A DNA stretch of 41,129 bases from an uncultured Chlorobiota bacterium (GCA_947311445.1 CAMZKV010000091.1:1-41129); one strand, 5' to 3'. Numbered from the stretch's first letter, positions 1-9,160 are shown. A program made the numbers and translations. The notes: generated from the letters alone by a model not told the origin.

Positions 1-37
1 ATTTTATTAGTTTCATTATTCTTAAAACCTTAGTTTG

Positions 38-93
38 AATTGTTAAATCAAATAAATTGTGTTGAAAAATAAAAGTATGAGTTTGCCCTGTTG
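38..93 (+). repeat. Dispersed intergenic repeat, copy 1
   Basis: The core at 52-93 matches 10818-10859 in the same orientation at 38 of 42 positions. The shared block includes AAGTATGAGTTTGCCCT. Similarity extends more weakly leftward to base 38. It lies beyond the 3' end of the minus-strand phosphatase gene. No gene is seen in bases 1-138 apart from this repeat; what lies to the left of the window is unknown. The function of the repeat is not recognised. Confidence 0.7.
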
Positions 94-138
94 AACAATT
101 TAGAGTTTATACTTAGTCTTTTTTAGATATAGAAATAG

Positions 139-2157
139 TTACATCTTCCATTTTATTCCCATTATGGTTACGTCGTCAACTTGTTCTAGGTTTCCTTTCC
201 ATTGTGAGAAAGTTTTTTCTAATTTTGTTTTTTGTTCTGTCATTGGCAAATGAGAGCTTTTTAGAAGTATATTTTTAAAGTTCTTAGATAAATATTTTTT
301 CTCTCTTTTACCTCCTATTTGGTCTTGAAAACCATCTGAGAATATATAAATTGCATCATTATTTTGAAGTTGGACTTTTTGGGTAGTAAAGTCTATTTCA
401 ACATAGTTAAATCCTATTGGATTTCTGGTTGCTTTGTATTCTATTAATTTTTTATTTCTTATTATCCAAAGCGGGTTGTATGCTCCTGCATAAGATAAAA
501 CATTTGTTTTAGTATTAATTGAACAAAGTGCTATGTCCATTCCATTAGGATTTTCACTGCCAAAAGTTTTAAATGTATCTTTTACTTTTTCTCTTAATAT
601 ATTTAGAGTTGTTCCCGGCTCATTTATTTCTTTCCGTCCTGCTATTTCATGTAAGAATGTTATTCCAAGCATTGTGATAAATCCTCCTGTTACACCATGT
701 CCAGTGCAATCTGCTACTGCAAAAACGATATAATCATTATGCTTTTTAACATAATAAAAATCACCGCTTACGACGTCTTTTGGTTTATACAATATAAAAT
801 AATTATTAAAATGCTTATCAATTATAGTTTTTGAAGTAAGTAATGATTCTTGAATGGTTTTAGCGTATCTTATGTTTGCAATAGTATCATTATGTGCTTG
901 CTCAATTTTTTCTTTCTTTTTTTTAAGTTCTGTTTGGGCTTTCTTTTGTTCAGAAATATTTCGAGACACACCTCCTATTCCAACAGGTTTATTATTATAA
1001 TCTGAAATTACAAAACCGTAAACTTCTGCAGGAAAAAGGAATCCTTCCTTATGAATATATTCTATTTCAAAATGTTTATTGAAATCTGTATTACCTTTTA
1101 AAATATTTGTCTTTATTGACATTAATTTGGATATTGTTTCTTCGGGGTGTAAATATTTTAAATTTAGATTTTTCAATTCAGTTTCGGAATATCCAGTGAA
1201 TTTTTTACAAGAAGGACTAATATATTGAGGTTTTAAATCTAAATCTAACATCCAAATAAAATCAGTCATATTATCAGCAAGCAAATTGTATTTTCTTAAA
1301 GTTTCATCAATTATTTCTTGTTTGTAAAATAGTTCTTCAATATTTTGTTGTAATTCTTCTGATGAAGCCTCTAATTCTTCATTATGTTCTTTTAACCTAA
1401 AATTTAAATTGCTTATTTTAAGAGTTTTTTCTTTTACTTGTTTTTCTAGATTCTTTGTAAAATCTTCATCTTTTTTTAAGATTGTTTTAATTAAAAAATA
1501 ATTAATTGCCAAAAAAACAAAGTAAAATATTAGCAAGATTATAACTACGCTTTTATAATTCCTATCCATTAATTTAGAAATTGGTTTTTCTGAAACTTTT
1601 ACACTTATAATTCCTCGTATGTCTCCAATTTCATAGTCGTATGCTTTGTCAAAATTTTCTTGTACTGTTTTTAGTGCATCTTCTTTTTTTCCATGACACT
1701 CCATGCAATTTTCTGTTATAATCAATGGCTCAGCATAGTAGGAAAGGCTATCAAATTTCTTGAAGTAAGATTTTTGCTTTGGATTATTCTTAAAGAATGA
1801 AATTATTTCCATTTCTTCTTTGTTGGCTATATTTTTTGGATTCCTTGGTCTATCGGAAACAACATTTATATTAATGTTATAATCAATTTTTTCTGAAAAT
1901 CTTTTGCTTATTTCCGGGGTAGTAGTAACGGGTAATAGTTTTAATGTTTTTTCATTAATTTCAATATTATTGTCTGTAAAAGCGTGTTGGTATGTATCTC
2001 TGAATGAAACAATAAAAGCGGCTAAAGATTTTGTTTCGTCTTTAATATCAGTAATTCTTATATTTTCTTTACCTTTGTATAAAATAAAAAGGAATGTTAA
2101 AGTAAAAATTAAAAATGATAGAGCTAGAATTAACAATATTTTATATTGGTTTTTCAT
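139..2157 (-). CDS. Heme-c/PAS sensor with SpoIIE-type protein phosphatase output
   Basis: This is a 672-residue membrane sensor. A transmembrane helix at about 8-27 is followed by a periplasmic region carrying CMECH (151-155), the c-type heme attachment motif expected in Tll0287-like (DUF3365) domains. A second helix spans about 203-223. A cytoplasmic coiled coil (about 228-285), a PAS domain (about 288-405) with the usual GxxRNISEQKKAQ-like exit, and a C-terminal SpoIIE/PP2C phosphatase domain (about 430-672) follow. The phosphatase motifs SGDFY (464-468), ADCTGHG (482-488), FSDG and a final DD are present, so it is probably an active Mn-dependent serine phosphatase. Such enzymes usually dephosphorylate STAS-type anti-anti-sigma factors; no such partner is in the window. 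The gene stands alone downstream of a terminator. The input (redox, NO or other ligand) is inferred only. Confidence 0.88.
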   Translation of the reverse strand: MKNQYKILLILALSFLIFTLTFLFILYKGKENIRITDIKDETKSLAAFIVSFRDTYQHAFTDNNIEINEKTLKLLPVTTTPEISKRFSEKIDYNININVVSDRPRNPKNIANKEEMEIISFFKNNPKQKSYFKKFDSLSYYAEPLIITENCMECHGKKEDALKTVQENFDKAYDYEIGDIRGIISVKVSEKPISKLMDRNYKSVVIILLIFYFVFLAINYFLIKTILKKDEDFTKNLEKQVKEKTLKISNLNFRLKEHNEELEASSEELQQNIEELFYKQEIIDETLRKYNLLADNMTDFIWMLDLDLKPQYISPSCKKFTGYSETELKNLNLKYLHPEETISKLMSIKTNILKGNTDFNKHFEIEYIHKEGFLFPAEVYGFVISDYNNKPVGIGGVSRNISEQKKAQTELKKKKEKIEQAHNDTIANIRYAKTIQESLLTSKTIIDKHFNNYFILYKPKDVVSGDFYYVKKHNDYIVFAVADCTGHGVTGGFITMLGITFLHEIAGRKEINEPGTTLNILREKVKDTFKTFGSENPNGMDIALCSINTKTNVLSYAGAYNPLWIIRNKKLIEYKATRNPIGFNYVEIDFTTQKVQLQNNDAIYIFSDGFQDQIGGKREKKYLSKNFKNILLKSSHLPMTEQKTKLEKTFSQWKGNLEQVDDVTIMGIKWKM

Positions 2158-2186
2158 AAAAAATCTCTCTTCGAAATGTTCAGGTG

Positions 2187-2194
2187 CAAATATA
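2187..2194 (-). promoter_or_regulatory. Putative -7 element for the sensor phosphatase gene
   Basis: The minus strand reads TATATTTG, a full match to the Bacteroidota -7 consensus TAnnTTTG, 29 bases upstream of the ATG at 2157. No good TTTG is found at the usual -33 spacing, so the call rests on the -7 element and on the terminator just upstream. Confidence 0.4.
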
Positions 2195-2207
2195 CATAAA
2201 TTAGCCT

Positions 2208-2241
2208 AAAAAAAAGCAAGTTCCCGATTTGGAAACTTGCT
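2208..2241 (-). terminator. Rho-independent terminator of the ECF sigma / barrel operon
   Basis: On the minus strand an inverted repeat (AGCAAGTT ... AACTTGCT with a nearly complete inner extension and an AT-rich loop) is followed directly by eight T residues. It lies about 90 bases after the stop of the outer-membrane protein gene and before the sensor phosphatase gene. Confidence 0.7.
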
Positions 2242-2332
2242 GTTATTATAATAATTCAATATTTTTTGTTACATCTTGTAATTTCATTAGCATTAAACAG
2301 TTACATTCTAAAATAAATTAAGAGATTTAATT

Positions 2333-3493
2333 TTAAAAATCGAGTCTCAGACCTGCAGAAATTGGATAAAGTTCTGGTCCTTTTGATTGTTTAAATAATG
2401 GAACTATGCTGTATTCTATAAAGATACCTAAATCATCATATCCGGCACCTGCCATTACACCGTATCTGAAAGGAGATAGTTGGAAGTCATCAACTTTTTT
2501 ATCTTTATATTTTACTCCATCAGTTTTATAAACTTGCTTTTGTTTTGACCATGCTCTTATACCTCCAAAAACGCCAACATTAAGATACAATTTTCTTTTT
2601 TTTATTGGAACTTGGTATTCTACTACAACTGGAATTGTAATATAAACTGCGTTTAATTTGTTCTTTTTTATTATTTTATTACTTGTGTCGATAATTTCTC
2701 CATATAAAACCCCATTTTCATCTTCTTTTAGCAAAATATTTTGTTCTAAGTTCATACTGTTCCATTGAATTCCTGCTCCTGTTGCTATTCCAAAATTATA
2801 TTTTGTTAGGGGAATATTATATTCAAATATTTTCAAATCGTAGTAAAAAGATTTTTCTGGGACTAAACTTACTATCCCTACATCTGCCTCACTTGCAATT
2901 GATTGAGATTTATTCAAAAAATTAAATATTCCAAATTGAAATCCTGCAATATGTGCATTGAAATGTTTTTTTATGCTTTTATTTAGTGAAACAATATCAT
3001 CGCCATCTTCGTTTAACTCATCATTTATTTCGGCAAGGCCTTTTTCTATTTCGTCAATTCCTCTTTCTATTTCAATTATTCCATTTTGAAACGCAATTTT
3101 CTTTTTTTTGTTTGCTTCAATATTTGCCTTTTGCAATTCTAATTCAACTTTCAACTTTTCCAATTCTGCTTTTTTTATTGCTAAATCTTCTGTTTTCCCA
3201 TGTAATTGTTCACTTTCTGAAATTAACTTTTCTTTTTCTATTATTAATTTTTCTCTTTCTATTAATAATGCTTTCTGCTTACTTATCAGCTCATTTGCTG
3301 CTTCAATTTCTTTTTCAAAAGATTCTTTTCCTTTTTCAAGATTATAAATTGCATTTTCTTTTTGTGTTTTTTTATCGATAATTAATAGTTTCTTTTTACC
3401 AATTTCAAACTCAGTTGTGTCTTTTTGTGCAATTAACGTCATGTTTAAAGAAATAAAAAATACTGATACTATTATTATATTTACTTTTTTCAT
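2333..3493 (-). CDS. Outer-membrane beta-barrel protein with N-terminal coiled coil
   Basis: The 386-residue product starts with a signal peptide (about 1-22, ending LIAQ). A very long Glu/Lys-rich coiled coil (about 40-180, many heptads such as EKEKLI) follows, and then a region rich in alternating hydrophobic and aromatic strands (about 185-386) ending GLRLDF. A C-terminal Phe is typical of outer-membrane barrels. The barrel part resembles the PorT/OMP_b-brl family that sits beside ECF sigma factors in Bacteroidota. The coiled coil presumably reaches into the periplasm. It is the third gene of the unit sigma factor, anti-sigma-like protein, barrel, with a 99-base gap before it, and may be a regulated target or part of the signal pathway. 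The specific function is unknown. Confidence 0.75.
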   Translation of the reverse strand: MKKVNIIIVSVFFISLNMTLIAQKDTTEFEIGKKKLLIIDKKTQKENAIYNLEKGKESFEKEIEAANELISKQKALLIEREKLIIEKEKLISESEQLHGKTEDLAIKKAELEKLKVELELQKANIEANKKKKIAFQNGIIEIERGIDEIEKGLAEINDELNEDGDDIVSLNKSIKKHFNAHIAGFQFGIFNFLNKSQSIASEADVGIVSLVPEKSFYYDLKIFEYNIPLTKYNFGIATGAGIQWNSMNLEQNILLKEDENGVLYGEIIDTSNKIIKKNKLNAVYITIPVVVEYQVPIKKRKLYLNVGVFGGIRAWSKQKQVYKTDGVKYKDKKVDDFQLSPFRYGVMAGAGYDDLGIFIEYSIVPLFKQSKGPELYPISAGLRLDF

Positions 3494-3592
3494 AGGTTAC
3501 TTTTTTTTAATTTAAATTATTTCTGATTATGTTGCGTTCAGAAAATTTGCTCACTGAAAATACCGGTCTTTACAACATTTGTAAATTATTTT

Positions 3593-4612
3593 TTATTTAT
3601 TAAATGTTTTACTTATTTTAAAATTTGATGCATAAAGATTAAGTTTTTCTATTCTTCCGTCTTCTTTATACTTGTTTTTCATTTTTAATTCACTAGACGA
3701 CACTTTCCTCCATACATTTACGCCCATTTCTGCATATTTCCAAATCTTATCTTTCTCGGTATTTTTATTGTGGGTAAGTACAAAATCATTTGTTGTATTT
3801 TTTATTTCAAGGTTTGAAGTGTTCAAGATAAGAACCTCTTGTTTAATCTCAGGTACAGATACGGTTAATTCCTTGTACGATTTGATTTCACTTTGAGGTT
3901 CTATATCACTGAACGCAAGAAGTTTATTACTATTTGTTAACTTGTTCGTTTGTTTATGAGAATGAGTTACTTCTTGCTTTTTATTTAATGAATTATTTGT
4001 TTTTGTAATTGTATGTTTTTCTGTTTTTAAAATGTTATTAGAAGGCTTAATTGTTTTATAGTTATCTTTTACAATTGATGAAATTTTCAAGCCTGTTTTT
4101 GTTGTTTTATCTGTGTTAAATATTTCTTGTGTTAAAATAAATGCTAGAAATATAATTGCTGCCGCAATGTAAGAGCTAATTTTATATAAATAAGTTGTTG
4201 TTTTTCTTCTTATTTTATTTTTAAAGGGATAAGAAATTTCTTTATCTGCTTTTAATTTGCTTTTCTGTATTAAGTTATATTCATAAAGTTTATTTTCAGC
4301 TTGTTTTAATTCTTGTTTTAATTCTCTTTTTTCTGCCTCCGTAATATCTTTTTCTGTATCTGCAACTGCGAGATATTCAAATTGAGTAATATTGAAATGT
4401 TTTTTTTGTGTTTCTTTAATTAAATTTTCTTTTTGTTCGAACTTTATTTTTTCGGGTTTTAATGTTAAATTTTCAAAATTGGTTAATTCTTCTTTTAAAT
4501 TGGAATTTTCAGACAAAAACTTATTCAAATCTCTAATTTGAGTATCCGATAAATTTCCTTCAAGAAAATCTATAAAAAATAATTCGTAGTTATGTTTATT
4601 AATTTTGTTCAA
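3593..4612 (-). CDS. Anti-sigma-factor-like single-pass membrane protein
   Basis: The 339-residue product has an N-terminal cytoplasmic segment (1-140) with the FIDFLEGNLS-type motif often seen at the start of Bacteroidota anti-sigma proteins. A Lys/Glu-rich helix (about 85-125), one transmembrane helix (about 144-162, IAAAIIFLAFIL) and a periplasmic tail of about 175 residues rich in Lys, Thr and Asn follow. It starts 18 bases after the stop of the ECF sigma gene and is certainly co-transcribed with it. The order and topology indicate that it holds the sigma factor at the membrane. No FecR domain or classic zinc (ZAS) motif is visible, so the assignment rests on context and layout. Confidence 0.7.
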   Translation of the reverse strand: MNKINKHNYELFFIDFLEGNLSDTQIRDLNKFLSENSNLKEELTNFENLTLKPEKIKFEQKENLIKETQKKHFNITQFEYLAVADTEKDITEAEKRELKQELKQAENKLYEYNLIQKSKLKADKEISYPFKNKIRRKTTTYLYKISSYIAAAIIFLAFILTQEIFNTDKTTKTGLKISSIVKDNYKTIKPSNNILKTEKHTITKTNNSLNKKQEVTHSHKQTNKLTNSNKLLAFSDIEPQSEIKSYKELTVSVPEIKQEVLILNTSNLEIKNTTNDFVLTHNKNTEKDKIWKYAEMGVNVWRKVSSSELKMKNKYKEDGRIEKLNLYASNFKISKTFNK

Positions 4613-4630
4613 TTTAGCTTTTGTTTTGTT

Positions 4631-5116
4631 TTAGACAACATTTTCAATTTGCCCTATGTAATTTTTCAAATAAACTCTTGCTCTATATATGTAAACTTTT
4701 ACTTGTGCTTCTGAAAGCTCTGTTATAGTTGCAATTTCCTTATAAGAATACCCTTCATAATCTCTTAATAAAACTACTGATTTTTGAATTTCTGAAAGTT
4801 TATCAATTGCTTCATGCAAAACTTCTTGTATATCAGAATAATTATCTTCATGTATAGATTCAAATGTTTTAGTTTCGTTAGTTAGTGTTATTCTTTTGTC
4901 TTTTCTAATACGGTCAATCATTGTTCTATAAGCAGTTGTAAACAAATATGATTTTGCTTTTTCATAAATAACTGCTTTTCGATTTATCCATAATTTTTCA
5001 AAACTGTCTTGCACAACATCTTGTGAATTACTCTCATTTTTAAGATTTTTTAAAATGAAACGATACACATTATCAGAATACTGATTTACCGTATTATTAT
5101 ATTCCTTTATTGTCAT
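4631..5116 (-). CDS. RNA polymerase ECF-type sigma-70 factor
   Basis: This 161-residue protein has region 2 (about 10-75, including QDVVQDSFEKLW and the AYRTMIDRIRKDKR segment) and region 4 (about 105-155, ending in a helix-turn-helix with GYSYKEIATITELSEAQVKVYIYRAR). The length is normal for extracytoplasmic-function sigma factors. It heads a three-gene unit with an anti-sigma-like membrane protein and an outer-membrane barrel protein. A candidate ECF promoter directly upstream suggests autoregulation. The stimulus cannot be read from the sequence. Confidence 0.92.
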   Translation of the reverse strand: MTIKEYNNTVNQYSDNVYRFILKNLKNESNSQDVVQDSFEKLWINRKAVIYEKAKSYLFTTAYRTMIDRIRKDKRITLTNETKTFESIHEDNYSDIQEVLHEAIDKLSEIQKSVVLLRDYEGYSYKEIATITELSEAQVKVYIYRARVYLKNYIGQIENVV

Positions 5117-5138
5117 TTATTCTTGCGTTCGATTATAA

Positions 5139-5164
5139 GACGAAGAACTTGAAGATTTGTTACA
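5139..5164 (-). promoter_or_regulatory. Candidate ECF-sigma autoregulatory promoter
   Basis: On the minus strand TGTAAC (5164-5159) is followed after 16 bases by CGTC (5142-5139). This is the layout of ECF -35 and -10 elements, 23 bases before the sigma-factor ATG. A short motif, GAACGCAA (5130-5123), follows it and recurs upstream of the barrel gene at 3539-3532. The promoter assignment is inference from layout. Confidence 0.45.
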
Positions 5165-5322
5165 TTAAAAAATGAAATTTTTCACTAAAAAGACATATAA
5201 CGATGTGTTACAATTAGTTATACGATAAGATATCTTATGTCTAAAGTATTTTTTATTTTAAATATTGGACAAGAAAAGTATCTAATGAATGAAATTTACA
5301 AATTACAACTGTTGTATAATTT

Positions 5323-7353
5323 TTATTTTTCAACAGCCAAAACGTACTGCCCAAATTTGAAATCTTTTACTATCATTAAACCATCAAATTCATTATACTC
5401 AATTTTTTCAGTTTTAACTTCTTTAAAATCTGTATAAATATCAGGTCTATATAACAAAACAGCTTCATTAAAAAATTCTGTGAAATTATTTTCTTCAAGA
5501 CTCACAAAGAAACTTCCTTCCATTGAATATTTTCCTTTTATTATTCCTTTTATATTCCAATATTGAACTTTAGAAAGTTTATATTTCTCATTCTTAATAT
5601 TTTCCGGTTCAATTATATTTAAAATGCTTTGAACAATTGCTTTTCCATTTAATTTAGTATATTTTATTGAAAAATCTGTATAAGGAAAATCGTATGACAT
5701 AGTATCATTAAATATTTTATAGTTATCTATTGTTGCATCCGAATTTTTTTCTTCTAAATCAAGAAATACTGCAATAGGTTTAAAATCAGAGAAATAATAA
5801 AAAACCGTATCTGGTTTAGAAACTATTGCTTTTTTTGTATGAATATTCAAATTTGCATCAATAAAAGCTAAATCAACAAAACTATTTTTGCTGTAAAATT
5901 CTCTTTCTTTAAGTCTTTGTTTTAAAACAACTTTTGTTTGATATTCATTCTTTGTTCTTTTTGTAGAAAAATGTGAAATTGAAAAATGAGGAAATCCTTT
6001 TTCGAAAACCCAAGTTTCAAAAAAATCTATTAAATTAATTCCTGAAAAACCATGCATTGCTCCTCTAAAATCATAAGAAGATGCAGAACTATATGCGAAT
6101 ACTTTAAGATATTGTGTTAAAGAACTATAGAACAAACTGTCTCCCATATATCCTCGTAGAGTATGTGCAACATCTGCACCTTTATCGTAAACAGTTTTGC
6201 CATAAGTATATTCATGCGAAACTCCTGAAACAGCTCTGTAACCGTTATCAACAATATGTGCTTGTGTAAGAACTTTTGCATGATTTTCACGAACATAATC
6301 TTTATATGCTTTTTTACCATAAACCTCTTCTTTAAAAAGTGCTTCGGAGTATGATGCCCAGCCTTCATTAAGCCACATATCCGCAGAAGTTTTACAAGTT
6401 ACTAAATTGCCAAACCAATGATGCGAAAGTTCATGAGCCATCAATGTTTCTCTAAACAAAGTGCTGTCAACAGCATACTCCGGATAGGCAATATTGCAAA
6501 CATGTTCCATTGCTCCGGAATTAAACGGAACTTCAACATAACCTACTCTGTCCCAGACATATTCGCCATATTTTTTTTCAAATGTTGCCATTGCCTTTTT
6601 TAAATTTTGGAAAGAATATACTGCGTTTGCCCTATCCTCCGGATAAACAAATAAGTTGATTGGAATTTCTCTTTTTATTCCTCTATACATATCCTCAATA
6701 ATTGCATATTTAGCAACTGCAACCGACACAATATAAGTTGGTACTTCTTGTTTTAAAATCCAAAAATAAGTTTTTGTGCCGTCTGTATTTGTTTGCTTAT
6801 TTTTTAATTTTCCGGAACAAACAGCTTTATAATCTCTGGGTACAGTTATTTTAAAGTCATAAGTTGCCTTATCGGTAAAGCTGTCTGAACATGGAAACCA
6901 AACCCTACCAAAAGCATGTGGTTGGGCTGCCATTCCTACGCCAATATTGTATGCTGTACTATCCGAAAAGAAAAAACCTCCCCATGCTAAATCTTGTATT
7001 GGTTTTCCATGATAATAAATATTAACCTTTGTGCAGCATTGACCTTCTGTTTTTTTTATATTGAATGGAATTGTTATAATTTTTCCGTCATATTTAAAAT
7101 CTAAAATTTTTTCATTAAACATAAAAACGCTGTCAACTTTCAGCTTTAAAAGTTCTAATTTAATTTCTGAAATCTCTTTTTTTGCAGGACTAAGTTGAAC
7201 AACAGTATTTCCTAAAATTTCTTTTTTATCAAAATCGGTAATTTTTAAATTTATAGAATAGTGAAAAACATCTATATTCTCTCTAAAATTATTATTTTGT
7301 GAAAAACTAATAGTTGTAACTAAAATTAGTATTATTATTAAATTACTTTTCAT
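5323..7353 (-). CDS. M1-family zinc metallopeptidase (aminopeptidase N-like)
   Basis: This 676-residue exported peptidase has a signal peptide at about 1-19 (ending SFSQ). The beta-rich N-terminal domain (about 25-220) is followed by the gluzincin catalytic domain with the exopeptidase motif GAMEH (280-284) and the zinc motif HELSHH (307-312). The third ligand is E330 in NEGWA, so the spacing HExxH-18-E is exact. A beta-rich C-terminal region completes it; no large C-terminal helical domain of the E. coli PepN type is present, so it is a short secreted form. It probably trims peptides in the periplasm or outside the cell. The peptidase aminopeptidase P lies just upstream in the same direction (87-base gap). 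Confidence 0.9.
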   Translation of the reverse strand: MKSNLIIILILVTTISFSQNNNFRENIDVFHYSINLKITDFDKKEILGNTVVQLSPAKKEISEIKLELLKLKVDSVFMFNEKILDFKYDGKIITIPFNIKKTEGQCCTKVNIYYHGKPIQDLAWGGFFFSDSTAYNIGVGMAAQPHAFGRVWFPCSDSFTDKATYDFKITVPRDYKAVCSGKLKNKQTNTDGTKTYFWILKQEVPTYIVSVAVAKYAIIEDMYRGIKREIPINLFVYPEDRANAVYSFQNLKKAMATFEKKYGEYVWDRVGYVEVPFNSGAMEHVCNIAYPEYAVDSTLFRETLMAHELSHHWFGNLVTCKTSADMWLNEGWASYSEALFKEEVYGKKAYKDYVRENHAKVLTQAHIVDNGYRAVSGVSHEYTYGKTVYDKGADVAHTLRGYMGDSLFYSSLTQYLKVFAYSSASSYDFRGAMHGFSGINLIDFFETWVFEKGFPHFSISHFSTKRTKNEYQTKVVLKQRLKEREFYSKNSFVDLAFIDANLNIHTKKAIVSKPDTVFYYFSDFKPIAVFLDLEEKNSDATIDNYKIFNDTMSYDFPYTDFSIKYTKLNGKAIVQSILNIIEPENIKNEKYKLSKVQYWNIKGIIKGKYSMEGSFFVSLEENNFTEFFNEAVLLYRPDIYTDFKEVKTEKIEYNEFDGLMIVKDFKFGQYVLAVEK

Positions 7354-7440
7354 ATACTGCCTGGTTATTTTTTATATCACACACACAAATTTTAGTTTAA
7401 TTTTTATCTTAACATTCAAAACATCCTTAGAGTTCTCAAA

Positions 7441-8829
7441 CTACCCTCTTACCATATCTTCAACATCCTTAACAGTTTTCGGAATAGGTTTGCCTAGTAA
7501 TTTGCAGCCGTCTTTAGTTATTAAAATATCATCTTCAATTCTAATTCCTCCAAAATCTCTGTATTCTTCAAGTTTATCATAATTTATAAAATCAGAATGT
7601 TTTTTATCTTTTTTCCATATATCTATTAATGCTGGTATAAAATAAATTCCGGGTTCAACTGTCATTACAAAACCTTCTTCAAGTTTTCTTGCCATTCTCA
7701 AATAAGCTAAACCAAACTGATCACTTCTCTTATATTCATTGTTATAACCCACAATATTTTCGCCCAAACCTTCCATGTCATGAACGTCTAGACCTAGCAT
7801 ATGCCCTAATCCATGAGGATAAAATAAAGCATGAGCACCTTGCGTAACAGCATCATCAATATTTCCTTTCATTAATCCTATCGACTTTAATCTTTCTGCA
7901 ATAATTTTTGCAGACAAAAGGTGCATTTCTTTATATGCAATACCAGCTTTGCTGTTCTTTATTACTTCAACATTCGCATCCAAAACAGCTTCATAAATAT
8001 CTTTCTGTTTAGAAGAAAAATTTCCACCCACCGGAGATACTCTTGTAATATCACTACAATAATGCATTGAAGATTCTGCTCCTGCATCTGCCAAAAGTAA
8101 GTCTCCTTGTTTTAGGATGTTATTGTGATGATGATTATGAAGTATTTGTCCATTAACTGATAAAATTACGGGAAACGATACAGGTCCCCCTCCGGAAAGA
8201 GCAATACCCTCCATTGTTCCACAGATTTCTTGTTCAGATACTCCGGGATGTGCCATTTTCATGGCTGTTGTATGCATCTTGTATGCAACATCAATGGAAC
8301 GTTCTATGTCTTCAATTTCAAATTTATCTTTTATTGCTCTTAATTTTACAACTGCTCTAATAAGTTCATCCGAAACATTATTATTTAATTCGTTTGCAGG
8401 AATTCCAAGTAATTCTTGAAGTTGAAATTTAGTTTCGCCTCTATAAACAGGCATAAAATGAATTTTTCTTCCTTGTTTTAGTGCTTTTTTTATAAAAACC
8501 TTAGCTTTTGCAAGAGCATCTGTATTCTTTACTCCATTTTTTTCAGAATAATCTTTCATGGTAGGAAGTTCACCCATCCAAATAATATCATCAATGCCAA
8601 CATCATCTCCAAACAGATATTCTTCTCCTGAATTTGCATCAATAATTCCTATTACATTTGGTTCTTTAACTCCAAAAAAGTAAAGAAACGAACTGTCTTG
8701 TCTAAAAGTGTATATATTTGCAGGATAATTGAAAGCAACATCTTTATTTCCAGGAATAAGAATAATTCCGTCTTTTATTATTGAAATGAGTTTTTTTCTT
8801 CTTAGTGTATAAATATCTTTATCAAACAT
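7441..8829 (-). CDS. pepP: Xaa-Pro aminopeptidase (aminopeptidase P, M24B)
   Basis: This enzyme removes the N-terminal residue from peptides whose second residue is proline. An N-terminal domain (about 1-165 of the 462 residues) is followed by the pita-bread catalytic domain with all five metal ligands: Asp in LADAG, Asp in CSDITR, His in HGLGH, Glu in VEPG and Glu in RIEDD. No signal peptide is seen, so it acts in the cytoplasm. The frame is open from an ATG at 8859, but that codon lies inside a good -7 element, so the ATG at 8829 (MFDKDIY) is preferred. It lies upstream of the M1 peptidase on the same strand, which suggests joint peptide catabolism. Confidence 0.9.
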   Translation of the reverse strand: MFDKDIYTLRRKKLISIIKDGIILIPGNKDVAFNYPANIYTFRQDSSFLYFFGVKEPNVIGIIDANSGEEYLFGDDVGIDDIIWMGELPTMKDYSEKNGVKNTDALAKAKVFIKKALKQGRKIHFMPVYRGETKFQLQELLGIPANELNNNVSDELIRAVVKLRAIKDKFEIEDIERSIDVAYKMHTTAMKMAHPGVSEQEICGTMEGIALSGGGPVSFPVILSVNGQILHNHHHNNILKQGDLLLADAGAESSMHYCSDITRVSPVGGNFSSKQKDIYEAVLDANVEVIKNSKAGIAYKEMHLLSAKIIAERLKSIGLMKGNIDDAVTQGAHALFYPHGLGHMLGLDVHDMEGLGENIVGYNNEYKRSDQFGLAYLRMARKLEEGFVMTVEPGIYFIPALIDIWKKDKKHSDFINYDKLEEYRDFGGIRIEDDILITKDGCKLLGKPIPKTVKDVEDMVRG

Positions 8830-8856
8830 AATATTTTTTAAAGTGAATAATTTTTT

Positions 8857-8888
8857 CAAAAATAGTAAATATTATTTAAATCGTACAA
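8857..8888 (-). promoter_or_regulatory. Promoter of pepP
   Basis: The minus strand carries TTG (8888-8886), then 21 bases, then TATTTTTG (8864-8857), a full match to TAnnTTTG. The expected start of transcription near 8850 leaves a leader of about 20 bases before the ATG at 8829 and excludes the ATG at 8859. Confidence 0.5.
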
Positions 8889-9136
8889 TTTAGAAAGCCG
8901 TAAAATACATTTTCTTATTTAACTTGCTCTATACATTAAAACTTTCCATTATGCGATTAAACTACCACAAAATATGATACTTCGCTAATTTCAAACTTAA
9001 ACTGTAGCAATGCTATGCTGAAAGAAATAAAATTTATTTTTTTTATTGACTTTGAGCACTCATAACGTAATTCTAATGTATAAAGCTGGATTAAAGTTTA
9101 AAGTTTCAATATTTTTTTATAAAACATTAAAAAACT
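8889..9136. other. Intergenic region between divergent pepP and rbfA
   Basis: The spacer between the two start codons is about 330 bases, AT-rich and without a convincing reading frame. It holds the pepP promoter at its left end and the rbfA -7 element at its right end. A small inverted repeat TAGC-AAT-GCTA lies near 9005. Nothing else is recognised. Confidence 0.5.
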
Positions 9137-9144
9137 TAAATTTG
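9137..9144 (+). promoter_or_regulatory. -7 element of the rbfA promoter
   Basis: TAAATTTG matches TAnnTTTG fully and lies 16 bases before the rbfA ATG. The -33 position holds only a T run, so the promoter is incomplete on that side. Confidence 0.45.
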
Positions 9145-9160
9145 CATAAATTTAAAAAAA

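Noticed and set aside
2986-3381. Plus-strand frame rich in Phe and Leu
   Set aside because: It is the antisense of the Glu/Lys coiled coil of the outer-membrane protein; such shadows read as poly Phe/Leu.
5237-5437. Plus-strand frame of 66 codons upstream of the ECF sigma gene
   Set aside because: More than half overlaps the 3' end of the M1 peptidase gene in antisense, with no recognisable domain; left out.
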